In this document: in pieces, positions 17,207 through 26,841 of the stretch
How positions within the stretch are numbered: position 1 is the stretch's first letter
Layout of the letters: each line of letters starts with the position of its first letter
From: CAYOWQ01 sp964407695
GTDB lineage: Bacteria > Planctomycetota > Phycisphaerae > Phycisphaerales > SM1A02
NCBI GenBank assembly: GCA_964407695.1
Contig: CAYOWQ010000001.1
Location: 628,349 to 692,348 of the forward strand
DNA: 64,000 nt
Reading direction: 5' to 3'
Made by a program: the position numbers and the translations under genes
Notes under the pieces: model-generated
What the model was told of the DNA's origin: nothing
Database searches by the model: none
Seen by the model: only the letters and a program-made list of their open reading frames with translations

Positions 17207-19747
17207 TCAGGTTCCCCAGTTCCCGAGAAGAATTCCGAGATCAGCGCCGTCAACGACGCCGTCACCGTTCAGGTCTCCGGGCCCGCTGGAGCCCCAACCG
17301 CTCAGCAAAATTCCCAGGTCAGCGCCGTCAATCACCCCGTCGCCGTTGAGGTCGCCCCGCAGGTGCGATCCGCCGGTTCCCGAGGAATCGCAAAGGTCGA
17401 CGCAGATCATCGCAGCCTCATCGCAGCACGTGACATCCCAATTGACCTGGCAGCAGAACGGATCAACCGAGCACACAGCGTCCTGGCAACCGGCGTCATC
17501 GCATCCCACTCCGGCTGGATTGCCGGGCGCTCCGTCTGCGCAGCAGCAGTTGCTGGGCGTCGGGTCGACCGGATCGGGCGAGCAATCGGCGCCGCAGACC
17601 TGCGCGACAACATCGCAACACAGCGCGTCCCAGACGGCTTGGCAACAGAATGGATCGATGGCACATACCACGGCCGTACACGCTGGGTTATCGCATCCGG
17701 GCGGGCCGCTGAAGCAGCCGCAGCAATCGGCCGCTTCATAGGTGACGGTGAAGCAGATGACTTCAGAGCAGCACTCAATCAAGGCCTTGTTGTGAACGCT
17801 GACGCGGAAGCAGACTTCAGCGCCACGCGGCGGCAGGTTGGGGAATGTCACGGTCGCGTTGATCGTGCCCGCGTAGGTTGAATAGGCCGGCACCGGCGGA
17901 ACCAGCGGGATATAGGTTGGATTGATCACCACGTTCGGATCGTACGGCTCGGGCAGAATGAACATGTGCTCGAGCGTTTCCGGTGTCAGGTTGTCGAAGC
18001 CGAACGAAAGCTGGAATGTGCCTGAGACCGGGTCGAATACCAGCTTCGCATCCTTGAACTGCATGCAGTCGCAGATCGGAACCTGGAAGCACATCTGCAT
18101 CGAGCAGCATTCGTTGATGAACTTGTCTGCAAGCGTCAGCGGAATGCAGACTTCGCCATGCGGAGGCGCGGCGACCGAGATGTGGAAGCAGCGGGTCTCG
18201 CCATCAGCAAGCGGCGGAACCAGCGGAATGACATTTGGTGAGATTGAGGCATCTGGAATCAGGATGAATGACGCCGCCACTCCCGAGTTGTTGGTGATGC
18301 AATACTCGACGTCATAGGTTCCGCTCAATCCCGGCGTACCGTCGTGGTTGAACTCGCACAGGATGCTCTTTACCTCGACCGAACAGCTTGGACCCGGACA
18401 CGTCACTTCCATGTCGCCTTGCTCGAACTTGTCCTGGTTTGCCGTGAACTGATTCGTGTCAACCGCGATGGTCGGCGGCCCGCCTGTCGAGGGCATTCCG
18501 CCAAGGCCATACACGTAGTAGCTGTTGTTCTGGTCGAAAATGACGCCATCGCCGATCGCCCAGACATTCACAAGCGAATTCGTGTCATAGTCGTAATCCA
18601 CCCCGCCGGTACACGACGTGCTCCCGACACCGAACGGGAATGCGGCCCCCGCGAGCCAGTTGCCGCTGGCGGCATCGAAGCAGAACTCCAATACCCGGGC
18701 GGCGTGCGCGCCTGCCGACGTGTCGTCCGACATGGTGCGCTCGCCAAGCAACATGCAACCGGTGGGCCCGAATGAAATGTTCGCAATCGGATTCGACATG
18801 CCGGCCAGGCCCGTGCCCTGAAGCGGGTCGAGAATTCCGTCTGAGGTTAATGGTTCGATCTGCTCGGTTCCGGCAATTGGAAAGCCGGACCCGTTGAGGG
18901 CGACCGACCACACTTCATTCGCCTGGTTCGGATTCGGACGCCCCGAGTCCTCCCACCAGATGCTGTAATACAGCCGGCCGGCATGCGCCTCCACGGCCCA
19001 GACTCGATCACCAAGCTTGGCCCAGCCCGGGCTGCCGTTGTCCGGCGCGCCATGATCAAAGGTATTCAGCGTCGCCCCGGTGTTGGGATCCAGCGTGTAG
19101 ATCTTGCCGTCCTCGAAATTCGAGGCGTACAGCACACCGTTGGTGCAGTTGTACGAGATGGTGCCGATACCCGGAAAATTCGATCCCGCCGGATAACCCG
19201 GGTCGGCTGCCTGCGGCAGCGCCACGAGAAACGATGCAATCGCCGAATTGGAATCGATCTTGTAGATCGCGCCTGGCAGGTTTCCCGAAAGGGCGCCGGT
19301 CGCATCTGATGGGAATCCGTTGTACACGCTGCTGTGAGCAACATAGATGCTTCCGGCATCATCAAACGTGACGCCAAAGACGCTTCCCAGATCATTGCGA
19401 GTCCAGTTGGGCGATGCGGAGTCCGTGAAGAATGGCGTCGGCCAATTCAAGTTGGCTGGAGCGCTCGCCTGATTGTCTAGGTCAACGACGTTCAGGACGT
19501 ACGATCCCGGGCCGTCGCCGGTCAACGTAAACGCCGACACCGGTCCGTTTGTCGACATGAAGTCCGGTCGCGCGCCGCAACACTCACCCGGGGCGCCTCC
19601 GGTCCCGCCTCGTCCCGGCCCGCCGGGATTTCCACCTCCACGTCCACCCAGGCCCCAAGCCGTTGAACCGGCGATGAAGACTGCAATGGTGGCAGCACTG
19701 ACAGACTGACACCACCGACCAACGCCACGAAGCGCTACGCCTTTCAT
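17207..19747 (-). CDS. Large secreted propeller-like protein with Cys-rich modules and dockerin-like tag
   Basis: The protein has 846 residues. I start at 19747 because CAGGGAG is then six bases upstream; the ATG at 19753 would overlap it. A signal peptide (to STAWG) is followed by a Gly-rich stretch. Residues about 85-420 resemble a beta-propeller (SVFGVTFDDAGSIYVAHSS, GKIYTLDPNTGATLNTF). Residues about 440-680 are two Ig-like segments with paired cysteines. Two tandem about 47-residue modules follow, each with DPFCCQ, W-D, CC and a final C. Two dockerin-like units (DLNGDGVIDGADLGILL and DLNGDGVVDGADLGILL) end the protein. A surface or extracellular location is expected; the activity is unknown. 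Confidence 0.8.
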   Translation of the reverse strand: MKGVALRGVGRWCQSVSAATIAVFIAGSTAWGLGGRGGGNPGGPGRGGTGGAPGECCGARPDFMSTNGPVSAFTLTGDGPGSYVLNVVDLDNQASAPANLNWPTPFFTDSASPNWTRNDLGSVFGVTFDDAGSIYVAHSSVYNGFPSDATGALSGNLPGAIYKIDSNSAIASFLVALPQAADPGYPAGSNFPGIGTISYNCTNGVLYASNFEDGKIYTLDPNTGATLNTFDHGAPDNGSPGWAKLGDRVWAVEAHAGRLYYSIWWEDSGRPNPNQANEVWSVALNGSGFPIAGTEQIEPLTSDGILDPLQGTGLAGMSNPIANISFGPTGCMLLGERTMSDDTSAGAHAARVLEFCFDAASGNWLAGAAFPFGVGSTSCTGGVDYDYDTNSLVNVWAIGDGVIFDQNNSYYVYGLGGMPSTGGPPTIAVDTNQFTANQDKFEQGDMEVTCPGPSCSVEVKSILCEFNHDGTPGLSGTYDVEYCITNNSGVAASFILIPDASISPNVIPLVPPLADGETRCFHISVAAPPHGEVCIPLTLADKFINECCSMQMCFQVPICDCMQFKDAKLVFDPVSGTFQLSFGFDNLTPETLEHMFILPEPYDPNVVINPTYIPLVPPVPAYSTYAGTINATVTFPNLPPRGAEVCFRVSVHNKALIECCSEVICFTVTYEAADCCGCFSGPPGCDNPACTAVVCAIDPFCCQAVWDALCCDVVAQVCGADCSPDPVDPTPSNCCCADGAPGNPAGVGCDDAGCQDAVCSVDPFCCQVNWDVTCCDEAAMICVDLCDSSGTGGSHLRGDLNGDGVIDGADLGILLSGWGSSGPGDLNGDGVVDGADLGILLGNWGT

Positions 19748-20059
19748 GTGCATCTCCCTGCGTGTTGCACGGTCCGTCGGGATTTACTTGTTCCCACCAC
19801 GTTGTGCTCCCACGGGATTACTCTACCAGTTTTGTTTACACAACCTCAACAAAATGTCCGGCCTATTTTGGGGTGCATGGCAGCCGCCTGTACGGTGTTC
19901 GTCAACACAGATTCCGAGGCATTCATCCGGGTTTGGTATCCAGGGACGCCGACCCGGGATGGGCGGAGCGTCATGGCCCGATGAGACCTTTCTTGTATTT
20001 CCGGTGCATGTCGCTTCCTCGGCTGAGTACCCCACTCTACCTCCCACAAAGGAATTCTC
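19748..20059. other. Divergent intergenic region
   Basis: These 312 bp separate two divergent genes for secreted proteins. I see no gene, no strong hairpin and no clear sigma-70-type promoter pair. Short open frames here have no ribosome sites. Confidence 0.5.
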
Positions 20060-22624
20060 ATGATCTGCGGAAAGCACATCATCGCCGGATTGACGCTCCT
20101 TCTTCCCGCCGTCTGCTTCGGGCAGGACACCAATGACAACAACAAGGCCGATTCGCTGGACCTCAGACTCGCAACCAGTCAGGACTGCAACCACAACGGC
20201 CATCCGGATGAGTCGGAAGCCGACCGGCCTCACTTCTCCGCCTCGATCGAGCATCTGAATGCCCTCGAAGGATTCCTCAGCAACGTCCTCGATGTCCGCA
20301 GCATTGACCTGAACGGCGACGGGCTGATGGATGCTGTTGCCACCTCAATGCCCGACCCGAACTTCGGCTACATCACGTATTGGCGCAATGACGGCGGCCC
20401 AGGGTTGACCTACCTGACGCGGACGAAGATGAACAACGCACGGCCGCATTTCCTGCAAATCGCAGATATGAACGGTGACGGCAAGTCCGATCTGGCAGTT
20501 GCAGACGATTCCTTTCCCAAGGTGTACGTCAAGCTCGGCAATGGAAACGAGACGTTCGGACCACCCATCACCCTGCAGGGCGCATCCTCAGTGAACGGGT
20601 TCTCCGGTCTCGCCCTTGGCGACTTCGATCACGATGGTGACACTGACGTCGCCGCCACCAGCTGGGCCAAGAACACCGTGACGGTCTGGTACAACTCCGG
20701 CACGGCCAGTTTCTCCGGGCCAACCACTCTCAATGTCGGCTTCGCGCCTCGTGGCGTCACCTCCGGCGATATCAACGGTGACTCATTTGACGACCTCATG
20801 GTCGCCAATTCGTTCGAGGCGGGAGGCGGCATCGGCCAGGATGGCACCGTAACCATCCTGAAAAGCACCGGTGGCGGATTTGCTGCGCCCCTCACGCTCG
20901 TGATGCCGGTCAATGCAGGCCCATTCGGCACCATGCGTCCCCAGCCTCAGGATGTTGTGCTCACCGACACCGACCATGATGGAGATCTCGATCTCGTGGT
21001 TTCCTCGAAACAGAGCGAACGGCTTGACCTCTGGATCAATGATGGAACCGGCGGATTCTCGCTGCAGGGGGCGATCGACGCCGGCTACTACATCGGCTCC
21101 ACGGCCGCCCGCATCGCCGCCGTTGATCTTGATCTTGACGGGTGGGAGGACCTCGTCTGGTGCGACAGCGAAGCGCATTCGGTCAGCATCTACGGAAACC
21201 AATCGGGTTCATATGTCTTTCGCCAGGCTTTTGGCTCCGGCCATAACGGCGCGATCACCGTTGACGCCGCCGACTTCGATGCCGACGGATTGACCGACCT
21301 CATTACCGCCAACGACGTGAGCCGCACCTTCAGCATCCTGCTGAACAAGGGTGACCTCCTCTTTGATGCTGCCCTTCGGCATCGCCCTTCCCAATACCCA
21401 GGTCAGTCTCTCCTCGCGGATTTCAATGGCGACGGTCATGTCGATTTCGGCGCCAGTGATCAGACGACGACCCAGTCCCTCGGCTTCTTCGTGTATCCCG
21501 GTCGCGGCGATGGCACCTTTGACGAGCTCAACCCGATCGGGACCCCCAACGTGGCGACCGGCACCAGCTATGTCTATGTACGAGACATCAATCACGACGG
21601 CATCCAGGATCTCATTGAGGTTGCCCAGGCCAAGGTCTCGTTTGGCAATGGCGATGGAACGTTTCAGCCGCCGATCGTCAATCCTGCCAATGTGCTTGTC
21701 TTCAATGTGTTGACCGACCTGAACAACGACGGCAACCTCGACTTCGCATGGGTTGACGGCGCCCACCCCGCTAATCTCTACCGTTGCTATGGAGACGGCC
21801 AGGGCCATTTCACCGCCGGCGAATTCCAGGTCAAAGTCCCGGCAGAACAACAGGTTGTCGGCGCAGTCGATCTCAATGGCGATGGCGCTTCGGAAGTCCT
21901 CTGTGGCTCCGCAGCCCCGGGTGTCCTCACCGTTGTGGCCAATGATGGCGCCGGCAATCTCTTCAACCCAATCGGAATCCCCATCCCGGCGCCGCCGCCG
22001 TTCAATTCCGCCGCTCCCGATGCCATTGCCGGCGCTGACTTCGATCTTGATGGCGACCTCGACGTGGTCATCGGTGCCTACGGCCTGCAGTTTCTTCGCA
22101 ACGACGGCGGAGTGCTTCAGAGCCCCATTGGCGCCAACGCCACCTTCTCCAGCCAGCTCTTTGTGGATGATATCGATCTCGACGGCGACCCCGATCTCTA
22201 CGGCCGCAACGGCGCTGCCATCGCCTATTTCAACGACGGTACCGGAAACTTCCCCAAGAAGGTCGTGATGCCCTTCTTCGACTCCAACGTTCATGATCTG
22301 GCGCTCGCCGACATGAATGAGGATGGTCGCACCGACCTGCTGACCCGGCCCGAGAACAGTTGGGATACCTACTCCTTCCTCAACCTTCCTCCCGTCTCCG
22401 GAGATTGTGACAATGACGGAATTCTCGACGGCTGCGACCCGGATACCTGCAGACCGGTCAGCGAAGGTTTGACCGGCGATTGCAATGCCGACGGAGTCAT
22501 CGACGGAGCAGACCTCGGTTTGTTGCTCTCGGCCTGGGGCACCAACGATCCCTCTGCCGACATCAATGATGACGGCATGGTTGATGGCATCGACCTCGGC
22601 CTGCTGCTTGCAGCGTGGAGCTGA
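20060..22624 (+). CDS. Secreted FG-GAP/VCBS repeat protein with dockerin-like tag
   Basis: The protein has 854 residues. The ATG at 20060 follows AAAGGA. A signal peptide ends at CFGQ. Most of the length is FG-GAP/VCBS repeats, each with a Ca-binding D-x-[DN]-x-D-G core: DLNGDGLMDAVA, DMNGDGKSDLAVA, DFDHDGDTDVAA, DTDHDGDLDLVV, DLDLDGWEDLVW, DFNGDGHVDF and more, about 12 in all, enough for one or two integrin-alpha-like propellers. The C-terminus carries two dockerin-like units (GDCNADGVIDGADLGLLL and DINDDGMVDGIDLGLLL). Adhesion or matrix binding is the usual role of such propellers. Confidence 0.85.
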   Translation: MICGKHIIAGLTLLLPAVCFGQDTNDNNKADSLDLRLATSQDCNHNGHPDESEADRPHFSASIEHLNALEGFLSNVLDVRSIDLNGDGLMDAVATSMPDPNFGYITYWRNDGGPGLTYLTRTKMNNARPHFLQIADMNGDGKSDLAVADDSFPKVYVKLGNGNETFGPPITLQGASSVNGFSGLALGDFDHDGDTDVAATSWAKNTVTVWYNSGTASFSGPTTLNVGFAPRGVTSGDINGDSFDDLMVANSFEAGGGIGQDGTVTILKSTGGGFAAPLTLVMPVNAGPFGTMRPQPQDVVLTDTDHDGDLDLVVSSKQSERLDLWINDGTGGFSLQGAIDAGYYIGSTAARIAAVDLDLDGWEDLVWCDSEAHSVSIYGNQSGSYVFRQAFGSGHNGAITVDAADFDADGLTDLITANDVSRTFSILLNKGDLLFDAALRHRPSQYPGQSLLADFNGDGHVDFGASDQTTTQSLGFFVYPGRGDGTFDELNPIGTPNVATGTSYVYVRDINHDGIQDLIEVAQAKVSFGNGDGTFQPPIVNPANVLVFNVLTDLNNDGNLDFAWVDGAHPANLYRCYGDGQGHFTAGEFQVKVPAEQQVVGAVDLNGDGASEVLCGSAAPGVLTVVANDGAGNLFNPIGIPIPAPPPFNSAAPDAIAGADFDLDGDLDVVIGAYGLQFLRNDGGVLQSPIGANATFSSQLFVDDIDLDGDPDLYGRNGAAIAYFNDGTGNFPKKVVMPFFDSNVHDLALADMNEDGRTDLLTRPENSWDTYSFLNLPPVSGDCDNDGILDGCDPDTCRPVSEGLTGDCNADGVIDGADLGLLLSAWGTNDPSADINDDGMVDGIDLGLLLAAWS

Positions 22625-22653
22625 GTTCGCTCAACGAGCCTCTCGGTCGGATT

Positions 22654-22690
22654 GCGGCCGCGGGATTCCATGCAGGAATCTCGCGGCCGC
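22654..22690. terminator. Long GC hairpin between convergent genes
   Basis: GCGGCCGCGGGATTCC pairs with GGAATCTCGCGGCCGC around ATGCA, a 16-bp stem with one mismatch. It lies 30 bp after the FG-GAP gene and before the convergent acs stop. The T-run that follows is poor (TGCTTTAT), so it may be a weak intrinsic or bidirectional terminator. Confidence 0.65.
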
Positions 22691-22762
22691 TGCTTTATCG
22701 GTTCGGGAATACCTGATTCCGGCGTCGTCACGAAAGAGAGCGATCCGTACTGCGCCGTTCCG

Positions 22763-24760
22763 TCAGCCTTCCTCGCTCTCCTTCAACTTTGCCAGCACGC
22801 TGAAGTCTTCGAGCGTTGTCGTATCCTGCGTGATCTGCTCGTCGCCCGCTGCAATCGATCTCAGCAGCCGCCGCATGATCTTGCCGCTACGAGTCTTGGG
22901 AAGAAGCTGCGTGAAACGAATCATGTCCGGGCGGGCAATCGCGCCGATCTCGCGGGTCACATGCTCCATCAGATCCTTCTTCAGCGTCTCGCCCACGCTG
23001 AACCCTGGGGCCAACGTGCAGAACGCCGCGATTCCAGTGCCCTTGATCTCGTGCGGCATGCCCACCACCGCAGCCTCAACCACCGCCGGATGACTCACCA
23101 GCGCGCTCTCCACTTCCATGGTCCCCAGCCGATGACCCGCAACATTGATGACATCGTCCACCCGGCCCATGATCCAGAAGTTGCCCCGCTCATCGCGGCG
23201 GGCCCCGTCCCCTGTGAAGTACATGCCGGGCACCCTTGAAAAATACGTATCGATAAAGCGTTGGCGGTCGCCATGAATGCCACGCAGCATGCTCGGCCAC
23301 GGCTTGCGAATCACCAGCAGGCCGCCCTGGTTCGCCTTCAATTCCTCGCCCTGCTCATTCACGATGGCCGCATCAATTCCAAAGAATGGCTGGGTGCAGC
23401 TTCCCGGTGTGGTCGTCGTGGCTCCGGGCAGGGGAGTGATCATGTGCCCGCCGGTTTCGGTCTGCCACCAGGTGTCGACAATCGGGCATCGTTCGCCGCC
23501 GATCATTCGGTGATACCACATCCACGCTTCGGGATTGATTGGCTCGCCCACGGTACCGAGCACCTTGAGTGAGGAGAGATCGTGCTTGCGCGGATGCTCG
23601 TCACCCCATTTCATGAACGCGCGGATGGCAGTGGGGGCAGTATAGAACTGAGTGACCCGGTGCCGTTCCACGATATCCCAGAATCGGTCATCACCCGGAA
23701 AATTCGGGGCGCCTTCATACATCAGGCTTGGCACACGATTGGGCAGTATGCCGTAAACGATGTAGCTGTGCCCGGTCACCCACCCCAGATCGGCCGTGCA
23801 CCAGTACACCTGCTTGTGATCACCCTTCAGGTCAGGTTTCAGGTTGAACACATACTTCGCTGTAGTTGCGGCATACACCATGTATCCGCCGGTCGTGTGG
23901 CGAATGCCCTTGGGCTTGCCCGTCGACCCCGAGGTATAGAGCAGAAACAGCGGGTCCTCCGAATCCATCCATTCGCACGGGCAGTGCTCGCTCGCTCCCA
24001 GCATCAGATCGTGCCACCAGTGGTCGCGCCCTCGATGCCACGCCACATCACACTCACATCGATTCAGCACCACCACGTGTTGAACAAGGTCGGTCATCGC
24101 ACACGCGGCATCAACGTTCTCCTTCAGCGGCACCACCTTGCCGCGCCGCCACGCGCCGTCCGCGGTAACGATGATCTTGGATTGCGCATCAACCACCCGA
24201 TCCACGATCGCCTGCGAACTGAATCCGCCGAAAATCACCGAATGAGGCGCCCCGATTCGGGCGCACGCCAGCACCGCAATCGCCAGCTCCGGAACCATGC
24301 CCATGTAGATGGTCACGATGTCGCCCCGTTTCACCCCCAGAGATTTCAGCACATTCGCGAATCTCGAAACCTCCCGCCGCAGGTCGAGATACGTCAGCCT
24401 CCGAATCTCCGGCGCCCCAGCCATCGGCTCGCCTTCCCAGAGAATCGCCACATCGCCGCCATGCCCGTTCAGCACCTGCCGATCCACACAGTTGTGGCAA
24501 AGATTGGTGCGGCCGCCGACAAACCACTTCGCATCCGGGCAGTTCCATTCCAGCACCTGGCGCCACGGCTGAAACCAGTCGAATTCCGTCGCGATCTCGC
24601 CCCAGAATCCTTCGGGATCCTTGATCGACCGCAGATGCATTTTCTTGTAGGCCGTCGCGGAATCGATATAGGCCCCACCGACCAATTTCGAAAACCCCTT
24701 CGGCGGCTCGAAGAATCGTGACTCCTGCAGGACCGACTCGATGCTTTGCCCTTGGCTCAT
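22763..24760 (-). CDS. acs: Acetyl-CoA synthetase
   Basis: The protein has 665 residues, the normal length. It makes acetyl-CoA from acetate, ATP and CoA through acetyl-AMP. Core ANL motifs are present: YTSGSTGKPKGI (P-loop-like A3), WCTADLGWVTGHSYIVYG, VDTWWQTETGG (A5), YFTGDGARRDERGNFWIMGRVDDVINVAGHRLGT (A7/A8 hinge, quoted in part: FTGDGARRD, GRVDDVINVAGHR), and PKTRSGKIMRRLL with the A10 lysine usually controlled by acetylation. The N-terminal KMHLRSIKDPEGFW matches the Acs cap. No deacetylase or acetyltransferase is adjacent. Confidence 0.95.
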   Translation of the reverse strand: MSQGQSIESVLQESRFFEPPKGFSKLVGGAYIDSATAYKKMHLRSIKDPEGFWGEIATEFDWFQPWRQVLEWNCPDAKWFVGGRTNLCHNCVDRQVLNGHGGDVAILWEGEPMAGAPEIRRLTYLDLRREVSRFANVLKSLGVKRGDIVTIYMGMVPELAIAVLACARIGAPHSVIFGGFSSQAIVDRVVDAQSKIIVTADGAWRRGKVVPLKENVDAACAMTDLVQHVVVLNRCECDVAWHRGRDHWWHDLMLGASEHCPCEWMDSEDPLFLLYTSGSTGKPKGIRHTTGGYMVYAATTAKYVFNLKPDLKGDHKQVYWCTADLGWVTGHSYIVYGILPNRVPSLMYEGAPNFPGDDRFWDIVERHRVTQFYTAPTAIRAFMKWGDEHPRKHDLSSLKVLGTVGEPINPEAWMWYHRMIGGERCPIVDTWWQTETGGHMITPLPGATTTTPGSCTQPFFGIDAAIVNEQGEELKANQGGLLVIRKPWPSMLRGIHGDRQRFIDTYFSRVPGMYFTGDGARRDERGNFWIMGRVDDVINVAGHRLGTMEVESALVSHPAVVEAAVVGMPHEIKGTGIAAFCTLAPGFSVGETLKKDLMEHVTREIGAIARPDMIRFTQLLPKTRSGKIMRRLLRSIAAGDEQITQDTTTLEDFSVLAKLKESEEG

Positions 24761-24860
24761 GCGTCAGGAACCTCCTTCAACGCATGATAATGACCCTGCC
24801 TTGCAAGGGTGGAGCTGGATCCTCGAACGCCGTCGCCGTGAGGCGCCCACCGAAATGGAA

Positions 24861-25547
24861 TCACACTGTCCAGGCACTCAACAGAAGACCAAGATCTCCG
24901 CCGTCAACCTCGCCGCTTCCATCCAGATCCGCGGCGGTATCGTCCGTTCCCCACGCCGCCAGCAGCAGACCCAGATCAGCGCCGTCCACAAATCCGTCGC
25001 CCGTGAGGTCGCCGAACACCGCGAGATACACCGGGGTCACATCGATCATGCCCGCGATCGCGATCTTCTTGATCGTAACGGTCTGCATCCCGAAGGGTGG
25101 CCCAAGATCAATGGTCACGTTTCCCAGCGTCACATCGGTCACGTTCAGCGTGCCGTAGCCTTCCTCATTTACTCCGACCGTCATCATCGCGGCCACACCG
25201 GGCGTGGCGGGCGGCTCGGGATAAGCAATGGCTCCGTTGAAGATCTCGATCGGGGCGGGGCCGACCAGCGTACCCGTCGTGACCAGAAGTGCCGGATCGA
25301 TATCCTCGGTCACATCAACGTTGGTAATCGTAAAGAGTCCCAGCTTCACGTCCACCTTGACGCTCGTGATCACTGAAACGAAGTCATAGGCGTCGGCAGT
25401 CGGATCAACCGCCGTCGGCGATGTCCACGTCACATCCGCCCCCGTCGTCGATTTGCTGAAGGTCCACGTTTCCGTGCCGCCTGCCAGAACCGCCGATCCG
25501 GTCGCGGCCGCCGCCAAAATCGCCCCAATTTCATGACAAATGCGCAT
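24861..25547 (-). CDS. Secreted beta-rich protein with dockerin-like tag
   Basis: The protein has 228 residues. The start at 25547 is fixed by GGAGGAG eight bases upstream and by a signal peptide (MRICHEIGAILAAAATGSAVLAGG). The upstream in-frame ATG at 25619 lacks both. The middle 140 residues are Thr/Val-rich beta sequence with no family I recognise. The C-terminus carries two dockerin-like units (GDLTGDGFVDGADLGLLL and DLDGSGEVDGGDLGLLL), and the stop comes two residues after Trp. Confidence 0.8.
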   Translation of the reverse strand: MRICHEIGAILAAAATGSAVLAGGTETWTFSKSTTGADVTWTSPTAVDPTADAYDFVSVITSVKVDVKLGLFTITNVDVTEDIDPALLVTTGTLVGPAPIEIFNGAIAYPEPPATPGVAAMMTVGVNEEGYGTLNVTDVTLGNVTIDLGPPFGMQTVTIKKIAIAGMIDVTPVYLAVFGDLTGDGFVDGADLGLLLAAWGTDDTAADLDGSGEVDGGDLGLLLSAWTV

Positions 25548-25641
25548 CGTAAACTCTCCTCCAGCGGGTCGACTGACCCGTTCGAGAGTATCCGGACCGA
25601 CCACGGGATTCAAGCCCATTTCCTGCGGATCCGCCCGGCCG

Positions 25642-26814
25642 TCAACCGAGTTCGCGGGAAAACGTCTGCCGCTGAAGCATCAGAATCAAGGTCTGGCACA
25701 CAAGATCAACGTCGGATTCCGACAACTGTGTATGAAATGGCAGCAACATGGTGCGCTGGCTCACCGATTCCGCCACCGGAAAGTCGCCCAGGGCATGACC
25801 AAGCAGTCGACGGCACCATGGAAGCGCCGGCAACGCTGGATACCCCTCGCTGACCCCGATCTCATGCCGTCGCATCCCTTCCACCAGCATGTCTCGTTCA
25901 AGGCCGGAATACCGGTCGTTGAGACGAACCGCCATCCGCGTCCAGACCAGTGTTGAATCATTGGGAACAGTCGGCACGATGAGGTCCGGATGGCCGATCA
26001 ACCGACGCACATACGCCGAGGCAAGATGCTGCCGTCGCTCGGCGAGCTCTTCGAGCCGATGCAATTGTGAGAGGCCGATGGCCGCGTGGATTTCACTCAT
26101 TCGCGCGCTGTACCCATGCCGCTCGAATCGCAGCCGCCGACCCATCGCCGATTCACCCCGAAGCGATTCGGACTTGGTAAGCGGTTCACGGCCCTGATCG
26201 CGCATCGAGATGCACATTCGCGCCAGCGAATCGTCGTGAGTCACGATCACACACCCTTCGCCCGCCGAAACCGGCATGCCCTCTGAGAAACTGAAAACCG
26301 CCGCACGGCCGAATCGACCCACCGGTTCCCGGCCTTGTCGCCCGCCGAATCCGTCCGAGGCGTCCTCGATGAGCGGTATCTCGTGCTTGTTGCAGAGAAG
26401 GGCCAACTCATACAGCCCCGCCGGATTTCCATACACCGAAGCACCGATCACTGCCCGCGTCCGTTCGGTGATGCGCCGCTCGGTGACATCCGCCCGAAGG
26501 TTCAATGTCCGCGGATCGCAGTCGACAAAAACCGGTTTCGCCCCGACCTCCAGGACCGCATTGAGTCCTGATACGAATCCAAGCGCCGGAACAATCACCT
26601 CGTCGCCCGGACGCACACCCATCCCCTTGAGACACAGGATCAACCCCATCCCCGCGGAATTCACCGCCACGCCGAAGGGTCGCGACGCCCGTGCCGCAAT
26701 CGACTTCTCAAACTGCTCAACAGCGCGGCCCTCGTTCCATGTCGATGAACGCACCGCGCGCGCTGCAGCCTGCGCGTCGTCTTCGTTGAAATCGGGCAGC
26801 GTCAGGCTGATCAA
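25642..26814 (-). CDS. DegT/DnrJ/EryC1-fold protein lacking the PLP lysine
   Basis: The protein has 390 residues, normal for the sugar aminotransferase family. Fold motifs are clear: VNSAGMGLILCLKGMGV, GDEVIVPALGFVSGLNAVL, PVFVDCDPRTLNL, LIEDASDGFG (cofactor-binding Asp151), and FERHGYSARMSEIHAAIGLSQL. The usual FSFxxxKxxxxGEGG segment reads FSFSEGMPVSAGEGC, so Met180 replaces the Schiff-base lysine. Ordinary transamination is therefore unlikely. It may be a PLP-binding non-aminotransferase, a sensor or a structural homologue. It follows the helical-repeat gene by 27 bp. Confidence 0.85.
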   Translation of the reverse strand: MISLTLPDFNEDDAQAAARAVRSSTWNEGRAVEQFEKSIAARASRPFGVAVNSAGMGLILCLKGMGVRPGDEVIVPALGFVSGLNAVLEVGAKPVFVDCDPRTLNLRADVTERRITERTRAVIGASVYGNPAGLYELALLCNKHEIPLIEDASDGFGGRQGREPVGRFGRAAVFSFSEGMPVSAGEGCVIVTHDDSLARMCISMRDQGREPLTKSESLRGESAMGRRLRFERHGYSARMSEIHAAIGLSQLHRLEELAERRQHLASAYVRRLIGHPDLIVPTVPNDSTLVWTRMAVRLNDRYSGLERDMLVEGMRRHEIGVSEGYPALPALPWCRRLLGHALGDFPVAESVSQRTMLLPFHTQLSESDVDLVCQTLILMLQRQTFSRELG

Positions 26815-26841
26815 GGGATGGGTTCCATGGGAAGTCGCAAG

